Source of the DNA: an uncultured bacterium
GTDB lineage: Bacteria > Bacteroidota > Ignavibacteria > Ignavibacteriales > Melioribacteraceae
Direction of reading: 5' to 3'
Length of the DNA stretch: 25,769 nt
Assembly: GCA_937936675.1 (NCBI GenBank)
Contig: CALDDL010000235.1
Coordinates: 1-25,769 of the forward strand
The notes below the pieces were generated by a model. It was not told where the DNA came from. It did no database searches and saw nothing but the letters and a program-made list of their open reading frames with translations. Below, one piece after another: positions 8,361 through 15,422 of this stretch. The first letter of the stretch is position 1; each line of letters begins with the position of its first letter. The position numbers were made by a program, and so were the translations under genes.

Positions 8361-8364
8361 GATT
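8341..8364. promoter_or_regulatory. Perfect 8-bp inverted repeat over the suf promoter, candidate operator
   Basis: AATCTTGA (8341-8348) and TCAAGATT (8357-8364) are perfect reverse complements separated by 8 bases. The dyad overlaps the TTGACT element and spacer of the suf promoter, so a protein bound here would compete with RNA polymerase. The size (24 bp, symmetric) fits dimeric Rrf2-family operators. An Rrf2 gene ends the same operon, which makes autoregulation the natural guess. It could also act only by chance, as no second copy was recognised in the window. Confidence 0.5.
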
Positions 8365-8368
8365 AATG

Positions 8369-8400
8369 ACCATATATTTTCCCTTAGGAATTTCTATGGT
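8369..8400. repeat. Imperfect 32-bp dyad between rlmB and the suf promoter
   Basis: The outer arms are ACCATA (8369-8374) and TATGGT (8395-8400), a perfect 6-bp pair. The inner part adds a second paired block around TTCC/GGAA near the centre, with three mismatches between the blocks. It is not followed by a T-run on the minus strand, so it does not look like a standard terminator for rlmB. It lies just upstream of the suf promoter and could be a second regulatory site. Confidence 0.3.
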
Positions 8401-8442
8401 AACATTTGTAATAATAAAAGCTTTTTTTCATTCCCTCGATGA

Positions 8443-9174
8443 TTAAACCGAGCGGCTGCGGAGGATTTCGAAAAGGATAATTCCAGTTGCCACAGAAACA
8501 TTCAGCGAATCGAATTTTCCGGGCATATCGATCTTTATTAAGTGATCGCAATTCTCCGCTACAAGTCTTCTAATACCCTTCTCTTCATTTCCCATTATAA
8601 GGGCAATGGGAGATTTATAATCAACAGTGCGATAATCTTTAGAATCCTTTCCAAGCGTAGAACCTGCAACCCAAAAGCCGGCACTTTTTAATTTCTCAAT
8701 TGCGTGAATTAAATTTCCAACTCGTGCAATTTTAAGATGTGAAACTGCTCCGGCAGAAGTCTTTTCCACTGTCTCATTAATCGGCGCACTATTATTTATA
8801 GTAGTTATAACACCATCAACTCCTGCACATGCGGCACTCCTAAGAATTGCGCCAAGATTATGAGTATCCTGAATGGAATCTAACATCAATATCAATGGGT
8901 ATTTCTTTTCTTTAGAGAATTGAATCAAATCTTCTACATCATAATATCTATTTTCGGCTGCAATGGCATAAACGCCTTGAGTATTCGGATTCGATGAAGC
9001 TGCTTGAAACTTTTGAAGACTTGCTTGACTAATTTTTATTCCTCGTTTTTTTGCTTCAGAAAATATTTTATCAATCGCCTCTCCTCTTTGACCAAAGGCA
9101 ACATATATTTGCTCTATCTCTTTACCTGAAAGAATAGCCTCAAGTACCGGTTTACGTCCATAAATTTTTTGCAT
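8443..9174 (-). CDS. rlmB: SpoU-family RNA 2'-O-ribose methyltransferase (RlmB-like)
   Basis: RlmB methylates the 2'-OH of a guanosine in 23S rRNA (G2251 in E. coli) using SAM. The 243-residue protein has the short N-terminal substrate-binding domain (GRKPVLEAI at 6-14) and a C-terminal SPOUT knot with all three motifs: motif 1 LDSIQDTHNLGAILRSA with Asn106 and Arg112, motif 2 IMGNEEKGI at 193-201, and motif 3 SLNVSVATGIILFE at 223-236. These residues form the trefoil-knot SAM site. The length fits RlmB/TrmH group 3 proteins; the precise rRNA target is inferred from the family. The ATG is 2 bases after the stop of the upstream hypothetical gene, so it ends the ptsN-hisS-orf-rlmB operon. No clear intrinsic terminator follows. 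Confidence 0.9.
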   Translation of the reverse strand: MQKIYGRKPVLEAILSGKEIEQIYVAFGQRGEAIDKIFSEAKKRGIKISQASLQKFQAASSNPNTQGVYAIAAENRYYDVEDLIQFSKEKKYPLILMLDSIQDTHNLGAILRSAACAGVDGVITTINNSAPINETVEKTSAGAVSHLKIARVGNLIHAIEKLKSAGFWVAGSTLGKDSKDYRTVDYKSPIALIMGNEEKGIRRLVAENCDHLIKIDMPGKFDSLNVSVATGIILFEILRSRSV

Positions 9175-9176
9175 CT

Positions 9177-9695
9177 TTAATTAATATCCCTAAATGAAAA
9201 TTCTTTATTCGCTATTTCAAAATCACAGAAGAAACGATTGTTCTTTTTCTTTGGAACCGATTTCTCTTTTAATATTAATTCCTTATTAAAGACGTTAGCA
9301 TAAAAATGAGCTGAATTAATTGCTCCATCTTTTTTTAATATGTTTATCTTAAAATCACCATTAAGATCTTCAATTTTTATTTCAGTTCTTGCCGGCATTA
9401 CTTGCGGAATTATATTAGTCTTTGCTTTCAGACCCATAAGAACAATATAATATTCACCATTTTCCTTAAATGTCTCTAAAGATATCTCATAAGCAAAACT
9501 TGTAAATTCGGTTACAGTCTCTACTGCAAATACCAAGAATTGTTTTTGTGTGATTGGTTCGTAACTAAAGAAACCTTTAATTATATATTCTTTTTTATCA
9601 GGTTTCTTTTTAGGAATAGCTTCTAAAGCAGATATTCCTTTTTTTTCTCGTGCCCGAGGTAATCTCGGAATATCGGTCGGCTTCTTTAGAGGCAT
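9177..9695 (-). CDS. Unrecognised basic protein between hisS and rlmB
   Basis: I do not recognise this 172-residue protein. The first 40 residues are rich in Pro, Arg and Lys and probably disordered. From about residue 40 onward the sequence alternates hydrophobic and polar residues with few helices obvious, suggesting a mostly beta domain (IIKGFFSYEPI, FLVFAVETV, YYIVLMGL, FKINILKKDG). There is no signal peptide or membrane segment, so it should be cytoplasmic. It has a single cysteine near the C-terminus. It starts one base after the hisS stop and ends two bases before rlmB, so it is co-transcribed and perhaps translationally linked with tRNA charging and rRNA modification genes. A role in translation or RNA binding would fit the basic tail but is only a guess. 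Confidence 0.75.
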   Translation of the reverse strand: MPLKKPTDIPRLPRAREKKGISALEAIPKKKPDKKEYIIKGFFSYEPITQKQFLVFAVETVTEFTSFAYEISLETFKENGEYYIVLMGLKAKTNIIPQVMPARTEIKIEDLNGDFKINILKKDGAINSAHFYANVFNKELILKEKSVPKKKNNRFFCDFEIANKEFSFRDIN

Positions 9696-9696
9696 T

Positions 9697-10956
9697 CTAT
9701 TCTCTTATTTTCTTTATTAATCCTTTCATATCAGAAGTCTTGAACAAGAATTGATTTCCTTCGGACATATCTTTTAATAAATATTCTCCATTCTTATATT
9801 CATCTCCCCCGACAAAAAGAGTGAATCTAGAGTTGTATTTATTTGCTTCTCTCATTTGTGCTTTTATACTACGCGATAGATAATCCGCATCTGCTTTTAG
9901 CCCATCTCTCCTTAATTCAAGCATTGCTTCAAATGCCTTATTTTTTAGTTCGGAATCAAGAAGTATAATATAAACATCGAGTGGGTCTTCTTTGATATCA
10001 AATACATTTTCGTTCTTACAGGCTAATAATAATCTTTCAATTCCTGCTGCAAAACCAACCCCCGGAGCAGGTTTGCCGCCTAATTGCTCGATCAATCCAT
10101 CGTATCTGCCGCCCCCGCATAAAGCACTCTGTGAGCCTACACTGCCGCTTACTATTTCAAATGTTGTATGACAGTAATAGTCTAATCCGCGTACAAGTTT
10201 CGGATCCACTTCATAAGGAACGTTTGATTTTTCTAATACCTCTTTTACTATATGAAAATGTTCTAGACTTATATTATCTAAATAATCCATTAATAAAGGA
10301 GCATCTCTCATTATCGATTGGTCTTTATCATCCTTGCTGTCGAAGATACGTAAAATATTTGTATCGAATCTTTTTTTACTGTCTTCGGAAAGATTATTAA
10401 AATGAGGAAGTAAATATTCTTTTAGTTTATCTTTATATACTTCGCGCGATTCGGTTACACCAAGAGAATTAATTTTTACTTTTAAATTCGTCAATCCAAT
10501 CTTTGCAAAAATATCATAAGCGATAATTATCATTTCGGCATCAAGGAGCGGACTTTGGCTTCCGATTGCTTCTGCGCCAAACTGATGAAACTGCCTGAAC
10601 CTACCCGCTTGTGGTCTCTCCTGTCTGAACATTGGAGAAATATAGTATAACTTACTTAAACTTTGTTTTTTATCTAATGAATGCTCAATAAATGCACGTG
10701 CAACTGATGCAGTCATCTCGGGTTTTAAGGTGAGACTAACTCCGCTTCTATCAATAAATGAATACATCTCCTTACTTACAATATCGGTAGCATCTCCTAT
10801 ACCGCGTGAAAAAAGTGCTGTCTCTTCAAATATCGGTGTTCTGATCTCTTTATAATTATATAAACTCATTACTTTATTAACAAGTTTCTCTAATTCTCTC
10901 CATTTATAACTATCCTCAGATAGGATATCATTTGTGCCCGTAATTGCCTTAATCAT
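9697..10956 (-). CDS. hisS: Histidyl-tRNA synthetase
   Basis: HisRS attaches histidine to tRNA-His. The 419 residues carry the class II motifs: motif 1 region EIRTPIFEETALFSRGIGDATD from residue 37, motif 2 FRQERPQAGRFRQFHQFG starting at 110, the histidine-specific RGLDYY at 256-261, and motif 3 GVGFAAGIERLL at 299-310. The C-terminal anticodon-binding domain (about 325-415) is present. Length is normal. It follows the ptsN-like gene by only 7 bases and precedes the hypothetical gene by one base, consistent with a single transcript. It is a bacterial HisRS rather than the HisZ paralogue because the catalytic motifs are complete. Confidence 0.97.
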   Translation of the reverse strand: MIKAITGTNDILSEDSYKWRELEKLVNKVMSLYNYKEIRTPIFEETALFSRGIGDATDIVSKEMYSFIDRSGVSLTLKPEMTASVARAFIEHSLDKKQSLSKLYYISPMFRQERPQAGRFRQFHQFGAEAIGSQSPLLDAEMIIIAYDIFAKIGLTNLKVKINSLGVTESREVYKDKLKEYLLPHFNNLSEDSKKRFDTNILRIFDSKDDKDQSIMRDAPLLMDYLDNISLEHFHIVKEVLEKSNVPYEVDPKLVRGLDYYCHTTFEIVSGSVGSQSALCGGGRYDGLIEQLGGKPAPGVGFAAGIERLLLACKNENVFDIKEDPLDVYIILLDSELKNKAFEAMLELRRDGLKADADYLSRSIKAQMREANKYNSRFTLFVGGDEYKNGEYLLKDMSEGNQFLFKTSDMKGLIKKIRE

Positions 10957-10963
10957 CAGTTCT

Positions 10964-11437
10964 CTATACTATTTCAAAATATTGTTTTTCTTCGTCATCA
11001 AATATTTTATAAATCTCTTCTGCTGTTTTTGCTTTAGATAAGTTCTCACGGAATTCATCTTTGTTCATCATTCTGGAAATTCGGCTAAGTAATTTGATAT
11101 GTGGTCCTACAAGATTCTCTTTACCAATGAGTAAGAAAATTAGATTAACGGGGTTACTGTCAAGTGCTTCAAAATCTATCGGCTTATCAAGCTTTCCAAA
11201 TGCGGCAACTATTTCATTTACGCCGTTTGTTTTTGCATGTGGTATCGCAAATCCTTTTCCTACTCCGGTGGACATTATTTTTTCTCTTTCGATTACTGCA
11301 GAACGCATCTGTTCCACATCCTTTACTTTATCATCGCCAACGAAAAGATCAATTAATTCGTTTATTGATTCTTCCTTTTCCGTGCTCTTCATCGAGGCAA
11401 TTATCTTATCGGGTTTTAATATATCACAAATTTTCAT
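10964..11437 (-). CDS. PTS EIIA-type protein (PtsN/fructose family)
   Basis: The 157-residue product is a single EIIA domain of the mannitol/fructose superfamily. The phosphoryl-acceptor histidine is His67 in GFAIPHAKT, and a second conserved histidine, His113, occurs in VGPHIKLLSRIS. The VIEREKIMSTGVGKG stretch before the active site is also characteristic. No EIIB, EIIC, EI or HPr gene is close, which favours a regulatory PtsN-like role rather than sugar uptake. In other bacteria such proteins answer to nitrogen or potassium status, but here the partner is unknown. It appears to be the first gene of the operon leading to hisS and rlmB. The ribosome site is only a purine-rich AAGAAGAAG before the ATG. 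Confidence 0.88.
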   Translation of the reverse strand: MKICDILKPDKIIASMKSTEKEESINELIDLFVGDDKVKDVEQMRSAVIEREKIMSTGVGKGFAIPHAKTNGVNEIVAAFGKLDKPIDFEALDSNPVNLIFLLIGKENLVGPHIKLLSRISRMMNKDEFRENLSKAKTAEEIYKIFDDEEKQYFEIV

Positions 11438-11586
11438 TCTTCTTCTTATTATTTGATTATAAATGTTCTCTAAATTTAAGAAAGACTGATAGTTTTATCA
11501 ATCTTATTCTATTTTATTTTGATTTTCAATTTTTGGGGAGGCATTAGACTTAATTATTTAATGAGGAGAAGATAGCTATTTGGCTT

Positions 11587-11610
11587 AGCTCCGAGACTAA
11601 TCCCGGAGCT
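11587..11610 (-). other. Strong GC-rich hairpin between genes, no T-run
   Basis: On the minus strand AGCTCCGGGA and TCTCGGAGCT pair over ten positions (one G-U) around a TTAG loop, about 20 bases after the stop of the membrane-protein gene at 11631. It stands out in an AT-rich region. No T-run follows on either strand, so it is not a textbook intrinsic terminator. It may stabilise the 3' end of the upstream mRNA or sit in the leader of the ptsN-hisS transcript. The rest of 11438-11630 shows no gene. Confidence 0.5.
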
Positions 11611-11630
11611 TTAGATTATATTCTAATTTA

Positions 11631-12029
11631 TCAAAAATAAAAATTGGCTATTTTTGAAATACCCGTCTTCTTTATCTCTTCATTTACTACTTGGTAACGT
11701 TTTTGACTTGGTACATTTTCTCTGCTAATATAACGGTTAGGAATTTCTTCCTCTGTAATATGTTTTTCTTTTCTAATTATTTTTACAGGTCTCGAAGGAT
11801 GATTCTCAATTGGAAAAATCATGGGTGAATTGCCGGAATTAATACGATAATTATCTCGCGATGAGTGTGTAGCCTTCACTTTAATTTTAGGTGCCGGATT
11901 TACCTGTTCCTTTAATAATGGATTTTCTACTCGCTTCGATTTTGAGAAAATCCACGACACTATTATTACCGTTAATAATAGTGAAAAACCACCAATCAGC
12001 ACAGTATATACTATATCCAATAATTCCAT
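11631..12029 (-). CDS. Small single-pass membrane protein of unknown function
   Basis: The 132-residue product has one membrane segment (about residues 6-29, rich in Leu, Ile and Val) followed by SKSKR, which by the positive-inside rule places the long C-terminal part in the cytoplasm. That part is basic, low in hydrophobic residues and probably disordered. I recognise no family. The TM-plus-basic-tail layout is common among small envelope and division accessory proteins, but nothing shows such a role here. It is read on the minus strand, divergent from the esterase and upstream of the ptsN group, separated from the latter by the hairpin at 11587-11610. The ribosome site is weak. Confidence 0.65.
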   Translation of the reverse strand: MELLDIVYTVLIGGFSLLLTVIIVSWIFSKSKRVENPLLKEQVNPAPKIKVKATHSSRDNYRINSGNSPMIFPIENHPSRPVKIIRKEKHITEEEIPNRYISRENVPSQKRYQVVNEEIKKTGISKIANFYF

Positions 12030-12234
12030 ATTGGTTCTTTCATTTAGTTTATTTACCTTATTGCTTTCAAAAACAGTACCAAGAATTAGTACCTTTTCTT
12101 TGAAAAAAAAGCTAATTATAAATGCGAATAAGTCTCTTTTCGAGAAAATGACTTAAATTAATACACTAATTTAATAAAGCAATTTGTATATAACAAGAAG
12201 CTTTGATTAATCTCACAAATAATGTAATAAATAA

Positions 12235-12248
12235 ATTTCTTAAGAAAT
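12235..12248. repeat. 14-bp perfect palindrome upstream of the esterase gene
   Basis: ATTTCTTAAGAAAT is a perfect palindrome 46 bases before the likely esterase start. The surrounding gap (12030-12293, divergent genes) is very AT-rich and shows no gene that I can support. The site could bind a regulator of the esterase, but AT-rich palindromes of this size also occur by chance. Confidence 0.25.
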
Positions 12249-12293
12249 GTGATTTAAAATAGATATTTAATTTTGACTTGCATAATTTTGGAG

Positions 12294-13055
12294 ATGATAA
12301 TAAACGATAATTCCTCCGATATAATCGGTTCTCTAAATTACCACCATGAATTTTATAGTTCTCACTTAAAAAATGAAAGGGATATTTTAGTATGGCTTCC
12401 CCCATCCTATCAATCCGGTTCTAAAAGATATCCGGTAATCTATATGCATGACGGTCAAAATTTATTCGACCCCAGAACTTCTTATTCAGGAATCACTTGG
12501 AATGTAGATAAAATTATTAGCAAATTAATTTTTGAGAAAAAAATAGAAGAGGTAATTGTAGTTGGAATTAATAATTCTAAAGACCGTATCGAAGAATATA
12601 ATTTATATTCAGCAAAAGGTCTAAATTATTCATCGTTTTTAATCAACGAATTAAAAAGATTTATTGACGAAAATTATCGAACAAAAACTGATCCGGCTAA
12701 TACATGTACTATTGGTTCTTCTATGGGAGGTTTATTTTCTTTCCAATTAATTATGAATTTTCCGAAAATTTTTGGGAAAGCCGGTTGCCTTTCTAATTCA
12801 TTTTGGATAAATAGAAAAAGAGTCTTTTTAGAACCGGAAAATAAAAATTTAGACGATCTAAAAATTTATCTTGATTGCGGAAAGGGTGAGAAGGAATTGA
12901 TTTTTGATAACATGAAGATGGCTTTAATTCTAAAAAATAAAGATATGCAATGCGGTAAAAATCTTTTATATCATTTTGAGAAAGATGCTCACCACTCGGA
13001 ATCATATTGGGCTAGAAGGCTTCACATACCGCTAACTTTTCTATTCGGTAAATGA
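12294..13055 (+). CDS. Putative esterase, alpha/beta hydrolase of the esterase D family
   Basis: From the ATG at 12294 the protein has 253 residues. It resembles the putative-esterase family that includes enterochelin esterases and antigen-85-like enzymes. An early strand with ILVWLPPSY leads to YPVIYMHDGQNLFD, where the backbone forms the oxyanion region. The nucleophile elbow TIGSSMGGL holds Ser143, Asp194 in YLDCGKGEKE is the likely acid, and His233 or His234 in EKDAHHSESYW the base. No signal peptide is visible, so it should be cytoplasmic. The frame extends seven codons upstream to a TTG at 12273. I prefer the ATG, although GGAG lies directly against it and a TAATTTTG element just upstream leaves the true start uncertain. 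Its end is 6 bases from the convergent permease gene. The substrate is unknown. Confidence 0.85.
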   Translation: MIINDNSSDIIGSLNYHHEFYSSHLKNERDILVWLPPSYQSGSKRYPVIYMHDGQNLFDPRTSYSGITWNVDKIISKLIFEKKIEEVIVVGINNSKDRIEEYNLYSAKGLNYSSFLINELKRFIDENYRTKTDPANTCTIGSSMGGLFSFQLIMNFPKIFGKAGCLSNSFWINRKRVFLEPENKNLDDLKIYLDCGKGEKELIFDNMKMALILKNKDMQCGKNLLYHFEKDAHHSESYWARRLHIPLTFLFGK

Positions 13056-13061
13056 ATTTAA

Positions 13062-13952
13062 TTAACGTAAAAAAAGAACCATTATCCCTGCCACAGCAAT
13101 AAATGCGCCCGCAATCGACATCGCCGACAATTTCTCTTTATAATAATACTTAACCATCGGGAGCATTATTATCGGAACTGTTGCCATTAGCGTAGAAGCT
13201 ATTCCAACCTTTGCATAAGTTATAGAGATTAAACTAAACGTAATTCCAAGAAACGGTCCAATAATAGAACCTATTATCGTAAAAACTAAAGCCGGTTTAT
13301 TTGACTTAAATTTTTCTATCGGTTTAATAAATTTTTTCGTCATCATCGTAAGAGGATAAAGAATAATCAAAGCGGATACAATTCTAAAAAATGCCGCTAC
13401 GAATCCATTAACATCACCTTCATTGAATGCTTTCTTTGCTAATATTAAACCACCCGCCTGTCCAAGTGCTCCAATCAATCCGAATACAATTCCGGAATAA
13501 TCGATTTTATAAGTAGTACTCGGTACTTCCTGCCTTTGAAAAACAACCATCGCAATACCTGCAGCAGTAACAAACATTCCGATTATTCCAAGAATCGAAA
13601 TAGTTTCGCCTAGGAAGAAATAAGCTAGAAGAGCAGCCATAGCCGGAGATGAAGACATAAGCAGCATACTGAGGCGTGCCCCAATATGCTGATATGCTTT
13701 AAATAAATATGTGTCCCCTAATACTAAACCCACTACACCACTTCCGAATAAATAAAAAATCTGGCTACCCGATAAACTTATATCCAAACCAAATATCAAA
13801 ATCGTAAGTGTAAGATATACTACGGCAAAAATTAATCTGGTTACATTAACATAAAAAGAACCTATTCTAATAGAAGCTTCAGAAAAGGCAATCGCAGTAC
13901 CCGACCATAATACTGCCGTTAGTATTGCGGCAAATTCACCTATAAAGGGCAT
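13062..13952 (-). CDS. EamA/DMT-superfamily permease
   Basis: The 296-residue protein has about ten hydrophobic segments arranged as two EamA repeats (roughly residues 6-137 and 153-295), as in drug/metabolite transporters. Signs include GEFAAILTAVLWSGTAIAFSEASIR at the start of repeat one, AYFFLGETISILGIIGMFVTAAGIAMVV closing it, and the matching KLSAMSIAGAFIAVAGIMVLF at the C-terminus. Substrates of this superfamily are diverse and cannot be read from sequence. It starts six bases after the glnA stop with its AGGA ribosome site overlapping that stop, so it is co-expressed with glutamine synthetase. This hints at, but does not prove, an amino acid or nitrogen-compound substrate. Confidence 0.88.
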   Translation of the reverse strand: MPFIGEFAAILTAVLWSGTAIAFSEASIRIGSFYVNVTRLIFAVVYLTLTILIFGLDISLSGSQIFYLFGSGVVGLVLGDTYLFKAYQHIGARLSMLLMSSSPAMAALLAYFFLGETISILGIIGMFVTAAGIAMVVFQRQEVPSTTYKIDYSGIVFGLIGALGQAGGLILAKKAFNEGDVNGFVAAFFRIVSALIILYPLTMMTKKFIKPIEKFKSNKPALVFTIIGSIIGPFLGITFSLISITYAKVGIASTLMATVPIIMLPMVKYYYKEKLSAMSIAGAFIAVAGIMVLFLR

Positions 13953-13958
13953 ATAATC

Positions 13959-15341
13959 CTATAAATTAAAATACATTTTATATTCAAACGGATGCGGCAT
14001 CGTACCAATAGCTTTTATTTCTTCATGTTTGGTTTTTTGCCATTGACTTAATAATTCATCGGTGAAAATTCCGCCTCTTTCAAGGAATGCAAAATCTTCG
14101 TTTAATGCATCCAAAGCTTCATCTAAATTCCTTGGTAAGAATTTTATTTTACCTTCGAATGAAGCATCCATTATATTTTTATCAAACGGTCCAAAACCTT
14201 CTTTTACCGGATCAATTTTATTAATTACACCATCGATTCCTGCAAGAAGCATCGCAGACATACATAGATACGGATTAATTGTAGCATCAGGCGGACGGTA
14301 TTCAAATCGTGTCTCCTCCGGATTGGAAACGTAATTTGGTATTCTGATTGCCGATGCTCTATTTCCCATTCCGTAAGTCAATGCCACCGGAGCTTCAAAT
14401 CCCGGAACTAATCGCTTATATGAATTTGTACTTGGATTCGTAAATGCAGCAAGTGCTGGAGCATGTTTAAGCATCCCTCCGATAAAAAATCTTCCCAGTT
14501 CATTTACATTTCCATATTCGCCTTTTTTGTAAAATGCGTTCTTTCCATTTTTTGTCAGATACATGTGCAAATGTAATCCATTGCCTGCCTGCTGATACAT
14601 TGGCTTTGGCATAAAGGTGATAAATAGATTTTTCTCTCTTGCATAATTAAAGAGAACATATTTTGCGGTTACTATATTATCACCTGTTTGAAGAAGACTA
14701 CTGAAATTTGTTTCAATCTCTTGCTGTCCTCTTTCTCCAACTTCATGATGATGGTATTTAACGCTAATACCTGCCTTCTTAAGAAGCTTGCATGCTTCGT
14801 CTCTGAAATCATCATAAATATCAAATGGATTAGCTGCATGATATGCTTTTTTATAAAATTCCTCTGCATGTTCTACATTATAGTATGACGAAGCAGTCCT
14901 AGTATCATAATCTACTTTAGAGAAAATATAAAATTCAAATTCCGGTCCCCATAATGATGTATCGCATCCGGTTACTTCTTTTAATAATTTTTCGGCTTTA
15001 GCTGCAATGTATCTTCCATCTTGAGAAAATCGACTCCTCTTCTCATCGGTCAATACAATATTGGAATAAAAACTTAATGTTGGTGATTCTCGGAATAGAT
15101 CAATCGTTCCGGTTGTTAAATCCGGAATTAATATCATATCGCTATTTTCTACTTTTCTAAATCCATAACTTGAACCATCAAAACCGACACCTTCGGAAAC
15201 AAGTTTTTTGAATATTCCCGGATAGGTGGGGAGCGAAATATGGTGGAGTCTTCCCGTTAAGTCGATACACTTTAGATCAATAAATTCGACATTATTTGTT
15301 TTGATATACTTTTCTAATTCCTGAATTGTTTTCGGAATCAT
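13959..15341 (-). CDS. glnA: Type I glutamine synthetase, lacking the adenylylated tyrosine
   Basis: Glutamine synthetase condenses ammonia and glutamate with ATP. The 460 residues hold the type I motifs: FDGSS at 54-58, GPEFEFYIF with metal-binding glutamates from 132, HHHEVGERGQQEIE at 197-210, NGLHLHM at 254-260, RLVPGFEAPV with the catalytic-flap Glu316, and RFEYRPPD at 345-352. The C-terminus PHPFEYKMYF matches the E. coli-like form. Where E. coli has DKNLYD with the tyrosine adenylylated by GlnE, this protein has DKNIMD with Met391, so that control cannot operate. A GAGG ribosome site lies five bases before the ATG. An intrinsic terminator ends 25 bases upstream, between eno and glnA, and must be passed or bypassed. 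The EamA permease follows by six bases. Confidence 0.95.
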   Translation of the reverse strand: MIPKTIQELEKYIKTNNVEFIDLKCIDLTGRLHHISLPTYPGIFKKLVSEGVGFDGSSYGFRKVENSDMILIPDLTTGTIDLFRESPTLSFYSNIVLTDEKRSRFSQDGRYIAAKAEKLLKEVTGCDTSLWGPEFEFYIFSKVDYDTRTASSYYNVEHAEEFYKKAYHAANPFDIYDDFRDEACKLLKKAGISVKYHHHEVGERGQQEIETNFSSLLQTGDNIVTAKYVLFNYAREKNLFITFMPKPMYQQAGNGLHLHMYLTKNGKNAFYKKGEYGNVNELGRFFIGGMLKHAPALAAFTNPSTNSYKRLVPGFEAPVALTYGMGNRASAIRIPNYVSNPEETRFEYRPPDATINPYLCMSAMLLAGIDGVINKIDPVKEGFGPFDKNIMDASFEGKIKFLPRNLDEALDALNEDFAFLERGGIFTDELLSQWQKTKHEEIKAIGTMPHPFEYKMYFNL

Positions 15342-15366
15342 GCATACCTCATTTTTATGAATAGGG

Positions 15367-15398
15367 AAAAAAAGAGCACCGGTTGGTGCTCTTTTTTT
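15367..15398 (-). terminator. Intrinsic terminator after eno, within the glnA leader
   Basis: GAGCACC (15374-15380) and GGTGCTC (15385-15391) form a perfect stem, extended by flanking A and T runs, around a 4-base loop. A run of seven T follows on the minus strand, and the reverse strand has the same property, so it can work both ways. It stops eno transcription 25 bases after the enolase stop. Only 25 bases separate the end of its T-run from the glnA ATG, too few for a separate promoter. Confidence 0.93.
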
Positions 15399-15422
15399 AC
15401 AGTTAATATATTACTTTTCTTT

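Noticed and set aside
11061..11547. Two overlapping plus-strand open frames over ptsN
   Set aside because: Both are antisense to the well-conserved EIIA gene and have low-complexity, Leu/Phe/Ser-rich translations typical of shadow frames.
12073..12091. Direct repeat AGTACC upstream of the small membrane protein gene
   Set aside because: Two six-base copies only; not enough to support a regulatory site.
12281..12290. TAATTTTG as a promoter for the esterase
   Set aside because: It matches the Bacteroidota -7 element, but transcription would begin at or after the ATG at 12294 and no partner element is at the right distance; kept only as a remark on start uncertainty.
12166..12405. Minus-strand open frame of 79 codons upstream of the esterase
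   Set aside because: It overlaps the esterase N-terminus on the opposite strand, has no ribosome site I can see and shows no family features.
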